Of a stretch of 64,000 bases of DNA, positions 50,930 to 58,893 are shown in pieces. Location of the stretch: positions 14,970 through 78,969 of the forward strand of contig JAYUHM010000056.1 in assembly GCA_043766985.1 (NCBI GenBank), given 5' to 3'. The notes below the pieces were generated by a model. It saw only the letters and a list, made by a program, of their open reading frames with translations, did no database searches and was not told where the DNA came from. Source of the stretch: JAAFIP01 sp043766985. Lineage in GTDB: Bacteria > Pseudomonadota > Gammaproteobacteria > Burkholderiales > Burkholderiaceae_C. The translations under genes and the position numbers were made by a program. Position 1 is the stretch's first letter. Each line of letters begins with the position of its first letter.

Positions 50930-51400
50930 ATGTTTGGAGCGGATAAAGGCAAAGCCGAGGGCGACATGCTAGATGGGCGCAAGCTGTACATTGGCATCGT
51001 GCAAGCGCGTTTTAACGAGAGCATTACCAATGCGCTGTATGAAGCCTGTAAAAACGAGCTGGCCGCGCTGGGCGTGCAAGACAAGCATATTGACCACGTG
51101 CTGGTACCGGGCGCGTTAGAGGTGCCGGTGGCTTTGCAAGCGCTGGCCGAACGCAACCAATACGACGCACTGATAGCCTTGGGCTGCATAGTGCGCGGCG
51201 AAACCTACCACTTTGAACTGGTGGCCAACGAGTCTGGCGCAGGCGTGAGCCGCGTGGCACTGGACTACAAGCTGCCGGTGGCCAATGCCATCATCACCAC
51301 CGAAGACATGCCCCAAGCCATCGCCCGCCAAACCGACAAGGGCCGCGACGCGGCCCGCGTGGCGGTAGAGATGGCCAACTTACTGAACGATATCGCCTAA
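50930..51400 (+). CDS. ribH: 6,7-dimethyl-8-ribityllumazine synthase
   Basis: Condenses the RibB and RibD-pathway products into lumazine. The 156-residue protein has IVQARFNESITNALYEAC, VPGALEVPVALQALAE and ALGCIVRGETYHFELVANES, with the catalytic His in the last. Its stop overlaps nusB by one base. Length is normal for the family, which forms icosahedral or pentameric particles. Confidence 0.95.
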   Translation: MFGADKGKAEGDMLDGRKLYIGIVQARFNESITNALYEACKNELAALGVQDKHIDHVLVPGALEVPVALQALAERNQYDALIALGCIVRGETYHFELVANESGAGVSRVALDYKLPVANAIITTEDMPQAIARQTDKGRDAARVAVEMANLLNDIA

Positions 51401-51945
51401 TGACACCGACCAACACACTCCAGCCCAACAGCCACCCGGCTACCACGGCTACGGCTACGCCCAAGGTCAAGTCCCCGCCCCGTACCGGCCGCACCCGCGC
51501 GCGCGAGTTTGCCATTCAGGCGCTGTACCAGCACCTGGTAGGCAAAAACGACACCGTTGACATCGACATTTTTACCCGCGACCTGCAAGGCTTTAGCAAA
51601 GCCGACGCGGCCCACTACGATGCGCTGTTCCATGGCTGCATCTTGCAGGCCGCCGAGCTGGACGCCAAGATCATCCCCCACCTGGACCGCCCTTTGACAG
51701 AAATCTCGCCTGTCGAGCGCGCCGTCATGTGGCTAGGCGCCTACGAGCTGGAGTTTTGCCTGGACGTACCGTGGCGCGTGGTACTGAACGAATACGTTGA
51801 ACAAGCCAAAGCCTTTGGCGGCACCGACGGGCACAAGTACGTCAACGGTGTGTTGAATAAACTCGCCCCTGAGCTGCGCGCGTTAGAGGTTGCCAGCGAC
51901 AAAGCGCCGAGCAACAAGCACACAAAAACGCCCAAACCGGCTTGA
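51400..51945 (+). CDS. nusB: Transcription antitermination factor NusB
   Basis: A 181-residue NusB, which with NusE binds boxA in rRNA leaders and prevents termination. It shows RTRAREFAIQALYQHLVGKN and EISPVERAVMWLGAYELEFC plus NEYVEQAKAFGGTDGHKYVN. The first 25 residues and the last 20 are Pro/Thr/Lys-rich and probably disordered. The gene follows ribH directly, the common ribH-nusB order. Confidence 0.95.
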   Translation: MTPTNTLQPNSHPATTATATPKVKSPPRTGRTRAREFAIQALYQHLVGKNDTVDIDIFTRDLQGFSKADAAHYDALFHGCILQAAELDAKIIPHLDRPLTEISPVERAVMWLGAYELEFCLDVPWRVVLNEYVEQAKAFGGTDGHKYVNGVLNKLAPELRALEVASDKAPSNKHTKTPKPA

Positions 51946-52007
51946 TGACACGGCTTTAAGCAGCGCCTAGACACATTTAGCTAACTACATCCTCAGCCAA
52001 ATCCACC

Positions 52008-53216
52008 ATGCGGATATCCCAGCGCGCAGAAAAAATAGAACCCTTTTACGTGATGGAAGTTGGCAAGGGGGCGGCCGAGCTGGCGGCCCAGGTGCAGCAC
52101 ACCGACAAGCCCATGGTGTTCGTTAATATTGGCGAGCCCGACTTTACCGCCCCACCCCTGGTGCAAGAAGCCGCCCAGCGCGCCATCCGAGATGGCAAAA
52201 CACAATACACCCAAGCCACAGGCCTAGGCGAGCTGCGCGAGCGCATCAGCGCCTGGTATGCCAGCCGTTTTGGCGTGCAGGTGCCAGCGCGGCGTATCGT
52301 CCTTACGGCAGGTGCATCGGCGGGGCTGCAGTTGGCTTGTCTGGCTTTGATAGAAGCGGGCGACGAAGTGCTGATGCCCGACCCCAGCTACCCCTGCAAC
52401 CGCCACTTTGTAAGCGCTGCCGACGGCACGCCGCGCCTGATAGCCTGCACCCCCGCAGAGCGTTTTCAGCTGACCGCCAACAAGGTAGAGGCCGCGTGGA
52501 ACGCCCATACCCGCGCCGTGTTGCTGGCTTCGCCCTCCAACCCCACAGGTACCTCCATTCACCCAGACGAGTTGCGCCGCATTCATAACGTGGTCAGCAC
52601 ACGCGGCGGCGTGACGATGGTGGACGAGATTTACCTGGGCCTGAGCCACGACGCTACCTACGGCAAAAGCGCGCTGGCCATCGACGACCAAATCATCAGC
52701 ATCAACAGCTTCAGCAAATACTTCAACATGACCGGCTGGCGGCTGGGCTGGCTAGTGGTGCCTGACGCCTTGGTAGACGTGGTGGAGCGCCTGGCGCAGC
52801 ACCTGTACATCTGCCCTAGCACCGTATCGCAGCGCGCGGCGTTGGCCTGCTTTGAGCCGGACAGCATCGCCGAATACGAGCGCCGCCGCGCTGAGTTCAA
52901 AGCGCGGCGCGACTACTTTATTCCGGCCCTGCGCGGCCTGGGTTTTGAAGTGCCGGTTGAGCCCGATGGGGCTTTTTATGTGTATGCCGACTGCTCCAAG
53001 ATCCAACACAAAATTGGCGTGGACGGCAGCACCGGCAGTGCTGTGGGCGGCAGCTGGGATTTTTGCTTTGAAATGCTACGTCGTGCCCACGTGGCCATCA
53101 CCCCGGGGCGCGATTTTGGCCACGACTCTACCCACAAGTTTGTGCGCTTTTCTACTGCCAGCTCCATGGTCGACCTGCACACCGCAATCGAGCGCATGCG
53201 CGCAGCTCTGGCATGA
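52008..53216 (+). CDS. Class I/II aminotransferase (PLP)
   Basis: A 402-residue fold-type I aminotransferase. INIGEPDFTAPP, the Asn-Pro segment ASPSNPTGTSI, VDEIYLGLSH and the PLP Lys in SINSFSKYFNMTGWRLGW are visible. It resembles aspartate/alanine-type transaminases of the AspC/DapL/YbdL group; the substrate cannot be told. It lies 60 bases after nusB and its stop overlaps the start of ybgC by four bases (ATGA), so it is probably read with the tol genes. Confidence 0.88.
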   Translation: MRISQRAEKIEPFYVMEVGKGAAELAAQVQHTDKPMVFVNIGEPDFTAPPLVQEAAQRAIRDGKTQYTQATGLGELRERISAWYASRFGVQVPARRIVLTAGASAGLQLACLALIEAGDEVLMPDPSYPCNRHFVSAADGTPRLIACTPAERFQLTANKVEAAWNAHTRAVLLASPSNPTGTSIHPDELRRIHNVVSTRGGVTMVDEIYLGLSHDATYGKSALAIDDQIISINSFSKYFNMTGWRLGWLVVPDALVDVVERLAQHLYICPSTVSQRAALACFEPDSIAEYERRRAEFKARRDYFIPALRGLGFEVPVEPDGAFYVYADCSKIQHKIGVDGSTGSAVGGSWDFCFEMLRRAHVAITPGRDFGHDSTHKFVRFSTASSMVDLHTAIERMRAALA

Positions 53217-53707
53217 GTGCAGGCACCGGCAGCACGCCAAACAAGGTGTTCACCTGGCCGGTTCGCGTTTACTGGGAAGACACCGACGCGGGCGGCATTG
53301 TCTTCTACGCCAACTACCTCAAGTTTATGGAACGCGGGCGCACCGAGTGGCTGCGCTCGCTGGGTATAGCGCAAAGTGTGCTGCGCGCGCAAACCGGCGG
53401 CATGTTTGTGGTCAGCAGGACACAGCTGGACTATTTGCTGCCAGCGCGGTTGGACAACCAACTAATAGTTACAGCCAGTGTTGCCGAAAAAAGCCGAATT
53501 ACCCTCACAATGACACAAGAAATACGGCTTTTACCCAATGAAATATGGCACGAGCAGCTCCCAAATAAAGAGCGCGCTGCCTTGACGGCCAGCGAACTGC
53601 CTGCCCTGCCATTGGTTTGTCGGGGCGATATTCGCATCGCCTGGGTAGACGCCGCAAGCTTAAAACCAACGAGAATTCCGCAACACCTGCTGGAGATATT
53701 ACAGTGA
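53213..53707 (+). CDS. ybgC: Tol-Pal-associated acyl-CoA thioesterase YbgC
   Basis: A 164-residue hotdog-fold thioesterase. VYWEDTDAGGIVFYANYLKF has the catalytic Asp of the 4-hydroxybenzoyl-CoA thioesterase family, and RTEWLRSLGI follows. YbgC hydrolyses short acyl-CoAs and lies beside tolQRA in most proteobacteria. Compared with relatives there is an insertion between strands around residues 105-122 (LPNEIWHEQLPNK), which comes from a dispersed repeat. The stop overlaps the GTG of tolQ by four bases (GTGA). Confidence 0.9.
   Translation: MSAGTGSTPNKVFTWPVRVYWEDTDAGGIVFYANYLKFMERGRTEWLRSLGIAQSVLRAQTGGMFVVSRTQLDYLLPARLDNQLIVTASVAEKSRITLTMTQEIRLLPNEIWHEQLPNKERAALTASELPALPLVCRGDIRIAWVDAASLKPTRIPQHLLEILQ
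53532..53570 (-). repeat. Dispersed 45-bp element, copy 15 (inside ybgC)
   Basis: ACCCAATGAAATATGGCACG then AGCAGCTCCCAAATAAAG. The frame used here would have a TAG in the consensus; this copy has TGG instead. Confidence 0.65.
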
Positions 53708-54414
53708 ACCAAGATTTGTCGATATTGCATTTGGTATTGAATGCAAGCTTTGTAGTGCAAGCGGTCATGCTGCTTTTGGTAGTGGTGTCGGTGGCCAGTT
53801 GGGCGGCTATTTTTCGCAAGCTGTTTGCGCTGAACAAAGTGGCGTCTCTGAACGACGAATTTGAGCGCGATTTTTGGTCCGGCACTTCGCTCAACGAGCT
53901 GTTCCAGTCAGCCGCGCAAAACGCCAAGCACTCCGGCCCGATGGAACGCATCTTTGCCAGCGGCATGCGCGAATACCAAAAACTGCGCGAACGCCGTATT
54001 GTGGATACGTCTACCCTGATGGATGGCGCCCGCCGCGCCATGCGCGCCAGCTACCAGCGCGAGATGGACACGGTGGAGACTAATTTGTCCTTCCTGGCCT
54101 CGGTGGGCAGCGTCTCGCCCTATGTGGGCTTGTTTGGCACGGTGTGGGGCATCATGCACGCCTTTACCGGGCTGGCCGCGCTGCAGCAGGTTACCTTGGC
54201 CACCGTAGCCCCCGGCATTGCCGAGGCGCTTGTAGCCACCGCCATTGGCCTGTTTGCCGCGATACCCGCGGTAGTGGCCTACAACCGCTTTGCGCGCGAT
54301 ATTGACCGCGTGGCCATCAAGCTGGAGACGTTTATAGAAGAGTTCTCCAACATTCTGCAGCGCAACCTGGGCGCCCAGAACGCGCCAAGTGCAGCCTCGG
54401 CTGCGGGCCACTAA
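53704..54414 (+). CDS. tolQ: Tol-Pal system protein TolQ
   Basis: A 236-residue inner-membrane protein with three membrane helices (VQAVMLLLVVVSVASWAAIF; SVGSVSPYVGLFGTVWGIMH; GIAEALVATAIGLFAAIPAV). With TolR it forms the proton channel that energises TolA. The GTG at 53704 is chosen because it overlaps the ybgC stop and yields the normal length; a longer in-frame extension lies inside ybgC. First of tolQ-tolR-tolA. Confidence 0.95.
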   Translation: MNQDLSILHLVLNASFVVQAVMLLLVVVSVASWAAIFRKLFALNKVASLNDEFERDFWSGTSLNELFQSAAQNAKHSGPMERIFASGMREYQKLRERRIVDTSTLMDGARRAMRASYQREMDTVETNLSFLASVGSVSPYVGLFGTVWGIMHAFTGLAALQQVTLATVAPGIAEALVATAIGLFAAIPAVVAYNRFARDIDRVAIKLETFIEEFSNILQRNLGAQNAPSAASAAGH

Positions 54415-54440
54415 CGCGCGCCACACACCGGAGCCCCACT

Positions 54441-54869
54441 ATGCCCGCCATGATGTCCCGAGGTCGAGGCCGCCGCACCATCAGTGAGATCAATATGGTG
54501 CCGTTCATCGACGTGATGCTGGTGCTGTTGATCATCTTCATGGTCACCGCGCCGCTCATATCCCCCAGCATGATTGACCTGCCCAGCGTAGGCAAGGCCG
54601 CCAAGCAGCCCGACGCGATTATCCAGATCATTATTCAAAAAGATGACTCGTTGGAGATAAAAAGCGGCAAAGCCCAAGAGAATAGTGCACGAGCAGCTAT
54701 TGGTTCCGTAGCATCTCAGGTAAAAAAGTTGCAAGCAGGCAACACTAACACGGCCGTCGTCATCAGCGCGGACAAAGCCGTCAAATATGAAACCGTGGTG
54801 GCAGTAATGGACAAATTGCAGCGCGCTGGCATCGCGCGGGTAGGCCTGTCGGTGCAGTTGGCCAAATAG
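54441..54869 (+). CDS. tolR: Tol-Pal system protein TolR
   Basis: A 142-residue ExbD/TolR protein with one helix (INMVPFIDVMLVLLIIFMVT, proton-carrying Asp in FIDVML) and a periplasmic domain. Residues 78-91 (AQENSARAAIGSVA) are encoded by a dispersed repeat; this surface segment lies between two strands and varies among homologues. Normal length is about 140, so the repeat has replaced rather than only extended sequence. Between tolQ and tolA. Confidence 0.92.
   Translation: MPAMMSRGRGRRTISEINMVPFIDVMLVLLIIFMVTAPLISPSMIDLPSVGKAAKQPDAIIQIIIQKDDSLEIKSGKAQENSARAAIGSVASQVKKLQAGNTNTAVVISADKAVKYETVVAVMDKLQRAGIARVGLSVQLAK
54671..54713 (-). repeat. Dispersed 45-bp element, copy 16 (inside tolR)
   Basis: AGCCCAAGAGAATAGTGCAC then GAGCAGCTATTGGTTCCGTA. 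Read in the same frame as copies 7 and 9. Confidence 0.8.
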
Positions 54870-54901
54870 CCCTGGCCTGCTTTTGTTAGCGTCTTTTAAC
54901 C

Positions 54902-55732
54902 ATGCCCAACACCCATAATCGCGTTGAGTTTGCGCCACCGGCCCAGCCGGTGTCGCTGCGCGCTATTGCATTGGCCATCTTGGCGCACCTGCTGTTGCTG
55001 GGCGCGCTGACCTGGGGCGTGAACTGGAAAAGCCAAAGCACCCCGGTTGCCGCCGAGGCCGAGCTGTGGGCCAACATTCCGCAACAGGCAGCGCCCAAAG
55101 CCGTGGAGCCGCCACCTGCGCCAGTAGAGCCGCCAGCACCGGTACCCAAACCCCGCCCTCCCGAACCCCCGCCGCCTAAAGAACCCGAGATTACCCAAGA
55201 GCGCGAAAAGCCACGGCCCAAAAAACCGGTAGAAAAGCCCCTGGAAAAGCCTGAAGAGAAGCCGCCAGAAAAGAAACCCATACCCGCCAAGCCCGCAGTG
55301 GACACGGCCGCCGTCAAGCGTGAAGCGCAGAAAAAAGCCTCGGAGGACGAAGCCAAGCAACTGGACACCCAGCGCGAAGAAAACCTCAAGCGCATCACGG
55401 GCATGGCCGGCGCATCCGGCGGCGCTACGGCTACCGGTGCAGCGCAGCAGTCTGCCGGGCCCACCAGTGGCTACGGGGCGCGCATCAAAGCCAAAGTGAA
55501 GCCCAACTTGGTGTTTACCGGCACCGTTTCTGGCAACCCCAAGGTCACCATCGAGGTGCGTATGTCCCCCGACGGCACTATTTTGGGCCGCCCACGGGTG
55601 GTCAAATCCAGCGGCAACAGCGAATGGGATGAGGCCGTAGTGCGCGCTTTTGAGAAAACCGAAGTCTTGCCGCGCGACGCCGATGGACGCGTACACAGCC
55701 CGCTGGAAGTGGATTGGCGCGTGAACGATTAG
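54902..55732 (+). CDS. tolA: Tol-Pal system protein TolA
   Basis: A 276-residue periplasm-spanning protein: one membrane helix (ALAILAHLLLLGALTWGVNW), a long Pro/Lys/Glu-rich linker (VEKPLEKPEEKPPEKKPIPA) and a TonB/TolA C-terminal domain (KVKPNLVFTGTVSGNPKVTI, EVRMSPDGTILGRPRVVKSS). It should connect TolQR to Pal/TolB at the outer membrane. tolB and pal are not in the expected place downstream; a ComEA-like gene follows instead. Confidence 0.92.
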   Translation: MPNTHNRVEFAPPAQPVSLRAIALAILAHLLLLGALTWGVNWKSQSTPVAAEAELWANIPQQAAPKAVEPPPAPVEPPAPVPKPRPPEPPPPKEPEITQEREKPRPKKPVEKPLEKPEEKPPEKKPIPAKPAVDTAAVKREAQKKASEDEAKQLDTQREENLKRITGMAGASGGATATGAAQQSAGPTSGYGARIKAKVKPNLVFTGTVSGNPKVTIEVRMSPDGTILGRPRVVKSSGNSEWDEAVVRAFEKTEVLPRDADGRVHSPLEVDWRVND

Positions 55733-55867
55733 GCATTCCATAGGGTTTTGCCTGACGCTTTGTAACCGCCACCGTCAACCCCCGTACAGATAAGCCCGTT
55801 ATAGTACTGCGGTCTTAGAACCCTTCTGAGCCACAAAAACCACCATTCCAACCCCAGGAGTATCGAT

Positions 55868-56563
55868 ATGTTGAAAAAGTTAATCGTTTTGTTCGCTATG
55901 CTGTACGCAGCCATGGCATTTGCCGCTGTTGACGCCAACAAAGCCACTGCGGCTGAGCTGGATGGCATCAAAGGCATTGGCCCCGCTATTTCGGCCAAAA
56001 TCATTGATGAGCGCAAAAAAGGTGCTTTCAAAGACTGGGACGACATGGTCAAGCGCGTCAACGGTATTGGCGAAGGTAACGCAGCCAAGTTCTCCGCTGA
56101 AGGCCTGACCGTCGGTGGCGCCACCTACAAAGGTGCAGCCGCTGCACCTGCCAAGAAAGACGACAAGCCTGCTGCTAAAGACGCTAAAGACAGCAAGCCT
56201 GCCGCTGCCGCCGCCGCTGCCCCAGCTAAAGATGCCAAAGCTGCTGACGCCAAGCCAGCCGCCGCTGCAGCCCCTGCCGCCAAAGACGCAAAAGCCACTG
56301 ACGCCAAGCCAGCTGCTGATGCCAAGGCCGACCCAAAAGCAGAAGCCAAAGCCAAGAAAGAAGCTGACAAAAAAGCTAAGGACGACGCTAAAGCCAAAGC
56401 CGCTGACGAGAAAAAAGCCAAAGCTGACGCCGACAAAAAAGCCAAGGCTGATGCCAAAGCTGCTAAAGACGCTAAGCCAGCCGCTAAAGACGCTAAAAAA
56501 GACGACAAGAAAGACGACAAAGCCGTCGCTGCCAAAGACCCTGCCAGCGCTGCCAAGAAGTAA
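55868..56563 (+). CDS. ComEA-like helix-hairpin-helix protein with a histone-H1-like tail
   Basis: A 231-residue protein. A signal peptide (LIVLFAMLYAAMAFA) leads to a ComEA-type helix-hairpin-helix DNA-binding domain (VDANKATAAELDGIKGIGPA and VKRVNGIGEGNAAKFSAEGL). About 130 residues of Lys/Ala/Asp/Pro-rich tail follow (AADEKKAKADADKKAKADAK), much like eukaryotic histone H1 tails. ComEA binds incoming DNA in the periplasm in competence, which would fit the pilus cluster 8 kb away. The basic tail would raise DNA affinity. It is followed by a clear intrinsic terminator, which suggests a separate transcript; TATAGT lies before the gene at 55800 without a clear -35. Confidence 0.85.
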   Translation: MLKKLIVLFAMLYAAMAFAAVDANKATAAELDGIKGIGPAISAKIIDERKKGAFKDWDDMVKRVNGIGEGNAAKFSAEGLTVGGATYKGAAAAPAKKDDKPAAKDAKDSKPAAAAAAAPAKDAKAADAKPAAAAAPAAKDAKATDAKPAADAKADPKAEAKAKKEADKKAKDDAKAKAADEKKAKADADKKAKADAKAAKDAKPAAKDAKKDDKKDDKAVAAKDPASAAKK

Positions 56564-56582
56564 TTCTTCGCTCTCCACACTT

Positions 56583-56607
56583 AAAACCCGGTTCGCCGGG
56601 TTTTTTT
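56583..56607 (+). terminator. Intrinsic terminator of the ComEA-like gene
   Basis: AAAACCCGG, loop TTCG, CCGGG and seven T; a textbook hairpin starting 20 bases after the stop codon. Confidence 0.93.
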
Positions 56608-56617
56608 ACGTCTATTT

Positions 56618-56662
56618 GGCCTTAAGCCCAATAGAGTAGGGTACAAGAAGCTATCAAATATG
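56618..56662 (-). repeat. Dispersed 45-bp element, copy 17
   Basis: GGCCTTAAGCCCAATAGAGT then AGGGTACAAGAAGCTATCAA. Directly after the terminator. Confidence 0.85.
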
Positions 56663-56707
56663 AAGCAAATGTGATCTGCAACAACTCGCCAACAGCGCCC
56701 GCAGCGG

Positions 56708-57787
56708 TCAGCCCAAGGTGCGGGCCCAGGCGCTAATTTGCGCCAGTGCAGCCGCGCGGGCCGCCGGCGGTAAAAATGAGGCATGGGCCGCGCTTTGCAT
56801 GCTGCGCGCCGTGTCTGCCATGCTCCAGCCCAGCGCGTGGTGCACGCTGGCCAGCTCTTGGCTGTGGGTCACCGCCGACATCAGCCGGTTGTCGGTATGC
56901 ACCGACACATCCAGCCCGGCTGCCAGCATGGCAGGCAAGGGGTGGCTGGCTAGCGCCTTGCACGCTCCCGTGTGCACATTGCTGCTGGGGCACACCTCAA
57001 AATGCACCGGCAGACCGCACACCCGCATAGCGGCTACCTGGGCCATGCGCAAGCTGGCTTGCTCGGCCAAGGCCGGGTCGTCGCCCACGGCAATCTGCAC
57101 CCCATGGCCAATGCGCGTAGCCCCTAAGGCAATGGCCTCTAGCACCCGCTCGCCGCTGTCGGCCTCACCGGCATGCAAGGTGATGCCCAAACCTGCCGAC
57201 CGGGCCACGTCGATGGCGCGGCGGTGCTGCGTGGCCGGAAAGCCGCGCTCGGCGCCTGCCAAGTCAAAACCCACTACCCCGTGGCCCGCATAGCGCGCGG
57301 CCAACTGCGCCGCGCGTTCTACCTGCGCTGGGCTGTCGGTGCGCATGGCGCAGACGATGAGCGCACTGGGCAGGCGGCTGCGCTGCAGCCCGGTCACCAA
57401 AGCCTCAATGGCGGCCTCGGCTCGCAGGCCATGCGCCTCCAGCAACACCGGGGCCATGCGAAATTCTGCCAGCACGCAGCCGTCGTCCAACGCGTCTTGC
57501 GCGGCCTCAAAGGCCACACGCTCACAGGCCGGGGCGTCGCCCATGGCTGCTACGGTGGGGCCAAACGCGGCCACATAGCGCTCCAGGCTGCCCGAATTGG
57601 CGTTAGCTTGTATCCACAGCGCTACGCCTTGCGCGGTTTGGGCTGGTAAATGGATGTTTTTTTGTTGGCACAGTTCTAACAACGTTTGCGCGCGCAGGCC
57701 ACCGTCCAAATGCTCGTGCAGCAGCACTTTGGGCACGGCGCGCCAAAGCGCAAGATCGTCGCTGGCATCGGTAGGCGCATGGGCCAT
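56708..57787 (-). CDS. add: Adenosine deaminase family protein
   Basis: A 359-residue metallo-aminohydrolase. The zinc ligands are in LHEHLDGGLR (two His), LGITLHAGEADS (His, Glu) and VSVHTDNRLM (Asp), and RIGHGVQIA holds the catalytic His; these are the hallmarks of adenosine/adenine deaminases. It is likely to convert adenosine to inosine, though other purine substrates are possible. It is divergent from a BMP-type nucleoside ABC transporter, which fits scavenging of imported purine nucleosides. The ATG at 57787 fits the family N-terminus; a longer frame exists upstream. Confidence 0.88.
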   Translation of the reverse strand: MAHAPTDASDDLALWRAVPKVLLHEHLDGGLRAQTLLELCQQKNIHLPAQTAQGVALWIQANANSGSLERYVAAFGPTVAAMGDAPACERVAFEAAQDALDDGCVLAEFRMAPVLLEAHGLRAEAAIEALVTGLQRSRLPSALIVCAMRTDSPAQVERAAQLAARYAGHGVVGFDLAGAERGFPATQHRRAIDVARSAGLGITLHAGEADSGERVLEAIALGATRIGHGVQIAVGDDPALAEQASLRMAQVAAMRVCGLPVHFEVCPSSNVHTGACKALASHPLPAMLAAGLDVSVHTDNRLMSAVTHSQELASVHHALGWSMADTARSMQSAAHASFLPPAARAAALAQISAWARTLG

Positions 57788-57921
57788 GGGGTTATCCCTC
57801 AATAAAAGCCAAGCTACAGGATAACCCGGCTTGGCAAAAGCGCGCACTATCAGGCATGATTCTGGCTTTAAATCTATGGGCGCCCTGCCCGGTACTTTTC
57901 ATATCTTTTAGGGAATTTACT

Positions 57922-58893
57922 ATGAACCGCTGTTTCCGCTCCCCTTTTGTCGCCGCGGCCACCTTGCTGGCGGGCGCTGCATTGGCAGAACCGGCTATTG
58001 TTTTTGATTTGGGTGGCAAGTTTGACAAATCATTCAACGAGACGGCCTATAACGGCATAGAGCGCTGGAAAAAAGAAACTGGCAAACCCTACCTGGAGTT
58101 TGAAGTGTCCAACCCCACCCAGCGCGAGCAGGCCATTCGCCGTATGGCCGAGCGCGGCGCCAGCCCCATCATTGGCATTGGTTTTGCCCAGGGCTCGTCG
58201 ATTGAAAAAGTAGCCAAAGAATTTCCCAAGCTCAAATTCGCCATCATCGACTTTGTGGTGGCCGAGCCCAATGTGCAGTCAGTGGTGTTTAAAGAGCATG
58301 AAGGCAGCTTTTTGGTCGGCATGATGGCCGCACAAGCAAGTAAAACCGGCAAGGTGGGCTTTGTGGGCGGCATGGACATTCCCTTGATTCGCAAGTTCCA
58401 GTGCGGCTATGAGCAAGGCGCCAAGTACGCCAACCCAAAAATTGAAACCTTTGCCAACATGACCGGCACCACCGGCGCCGCATGGAACGACCCGGGGCGC
58501 GGCGGCGAGCTGACCAAGGCACAAATCTCCAAGGGCGCCGACGTCGTATTTGCCGCGGCAGGCGGTACGGGTACTGGCGTATACCAAGCGGCCAAAGACG
58601 CTGGCAAGCTGGCCATTGGCGTAGACAGCAACCAAAACCATTTGCAGCCGGGCACCATGCTCACCTCCATGCTCAAGCGGGTAGACGTGGCGGTGTACAA
58701 CGTGGCCAAAGGCCATACGCCAGGCATCAGCGCGCTGGGCCTGAAAGAAGGTGGCGTGGACTACGCCATGGACAGCAACAATGACAAGCTGGTGTCTGCC
58801 GACATGCGCAAAAAAGTAGACGCCGCCAAGGCCGACATCATCAGCGGCAAGGTCAAAGTAGTGGACTACATGGCCGCCAACAAATGTGAGTGA
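57922..58893 (+). CDS. BMP-family ABC transporter substrate-binding lipoprotein-like protein
   Basis: A 323-residue periplasmic binding protein of the basic membrane protein (BMP/Med/PnrA) family, which binds purine nucleosides. A signal peptide (SPFVAAATLLAGAALAEP) is followed by VFDLGGKFDKSFNETAYNGI, FVGGMDIPLIRKFQCGYEQG, ADVVFAAAGGTGTGVYQAAK and AIGVDSNQNHL, the classical ligand segments. No lipobox cysteine is seen. ATG 57922 follows a GGGAATT site. First of four genes for uptake; the stop overlaps the start of the ATPase gene. Confidence 0.92.
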   Translation: MNRCFRSPFVAAATLLAGAALAEPAIVFDLGGKFDKSFNETAYNGIERWKKETGKPYLEFEVSNPTQREQAIRRMAERGASPIIGIGFAQGSSIEKVAKEFPKLKFAIIDFVVAEPNVQSVVFKEHEGSFLVGMMAAQASKTGKVGFVGGMDIPLIRKFQCGYEQGAKYANPKIETFANMTGTTGAAWNDPGRGGELTKAQISKGADVVFAAAGGTGTGVYQAAKDAGKLAIGVDSNQNHLQPGTMLTSMLKRVDVAVYNVAKGHTPGISALGLKEGGVDYAMDSNNDKLVSADMRKKVDAAKADIISGKVKVVDYMAANKCE

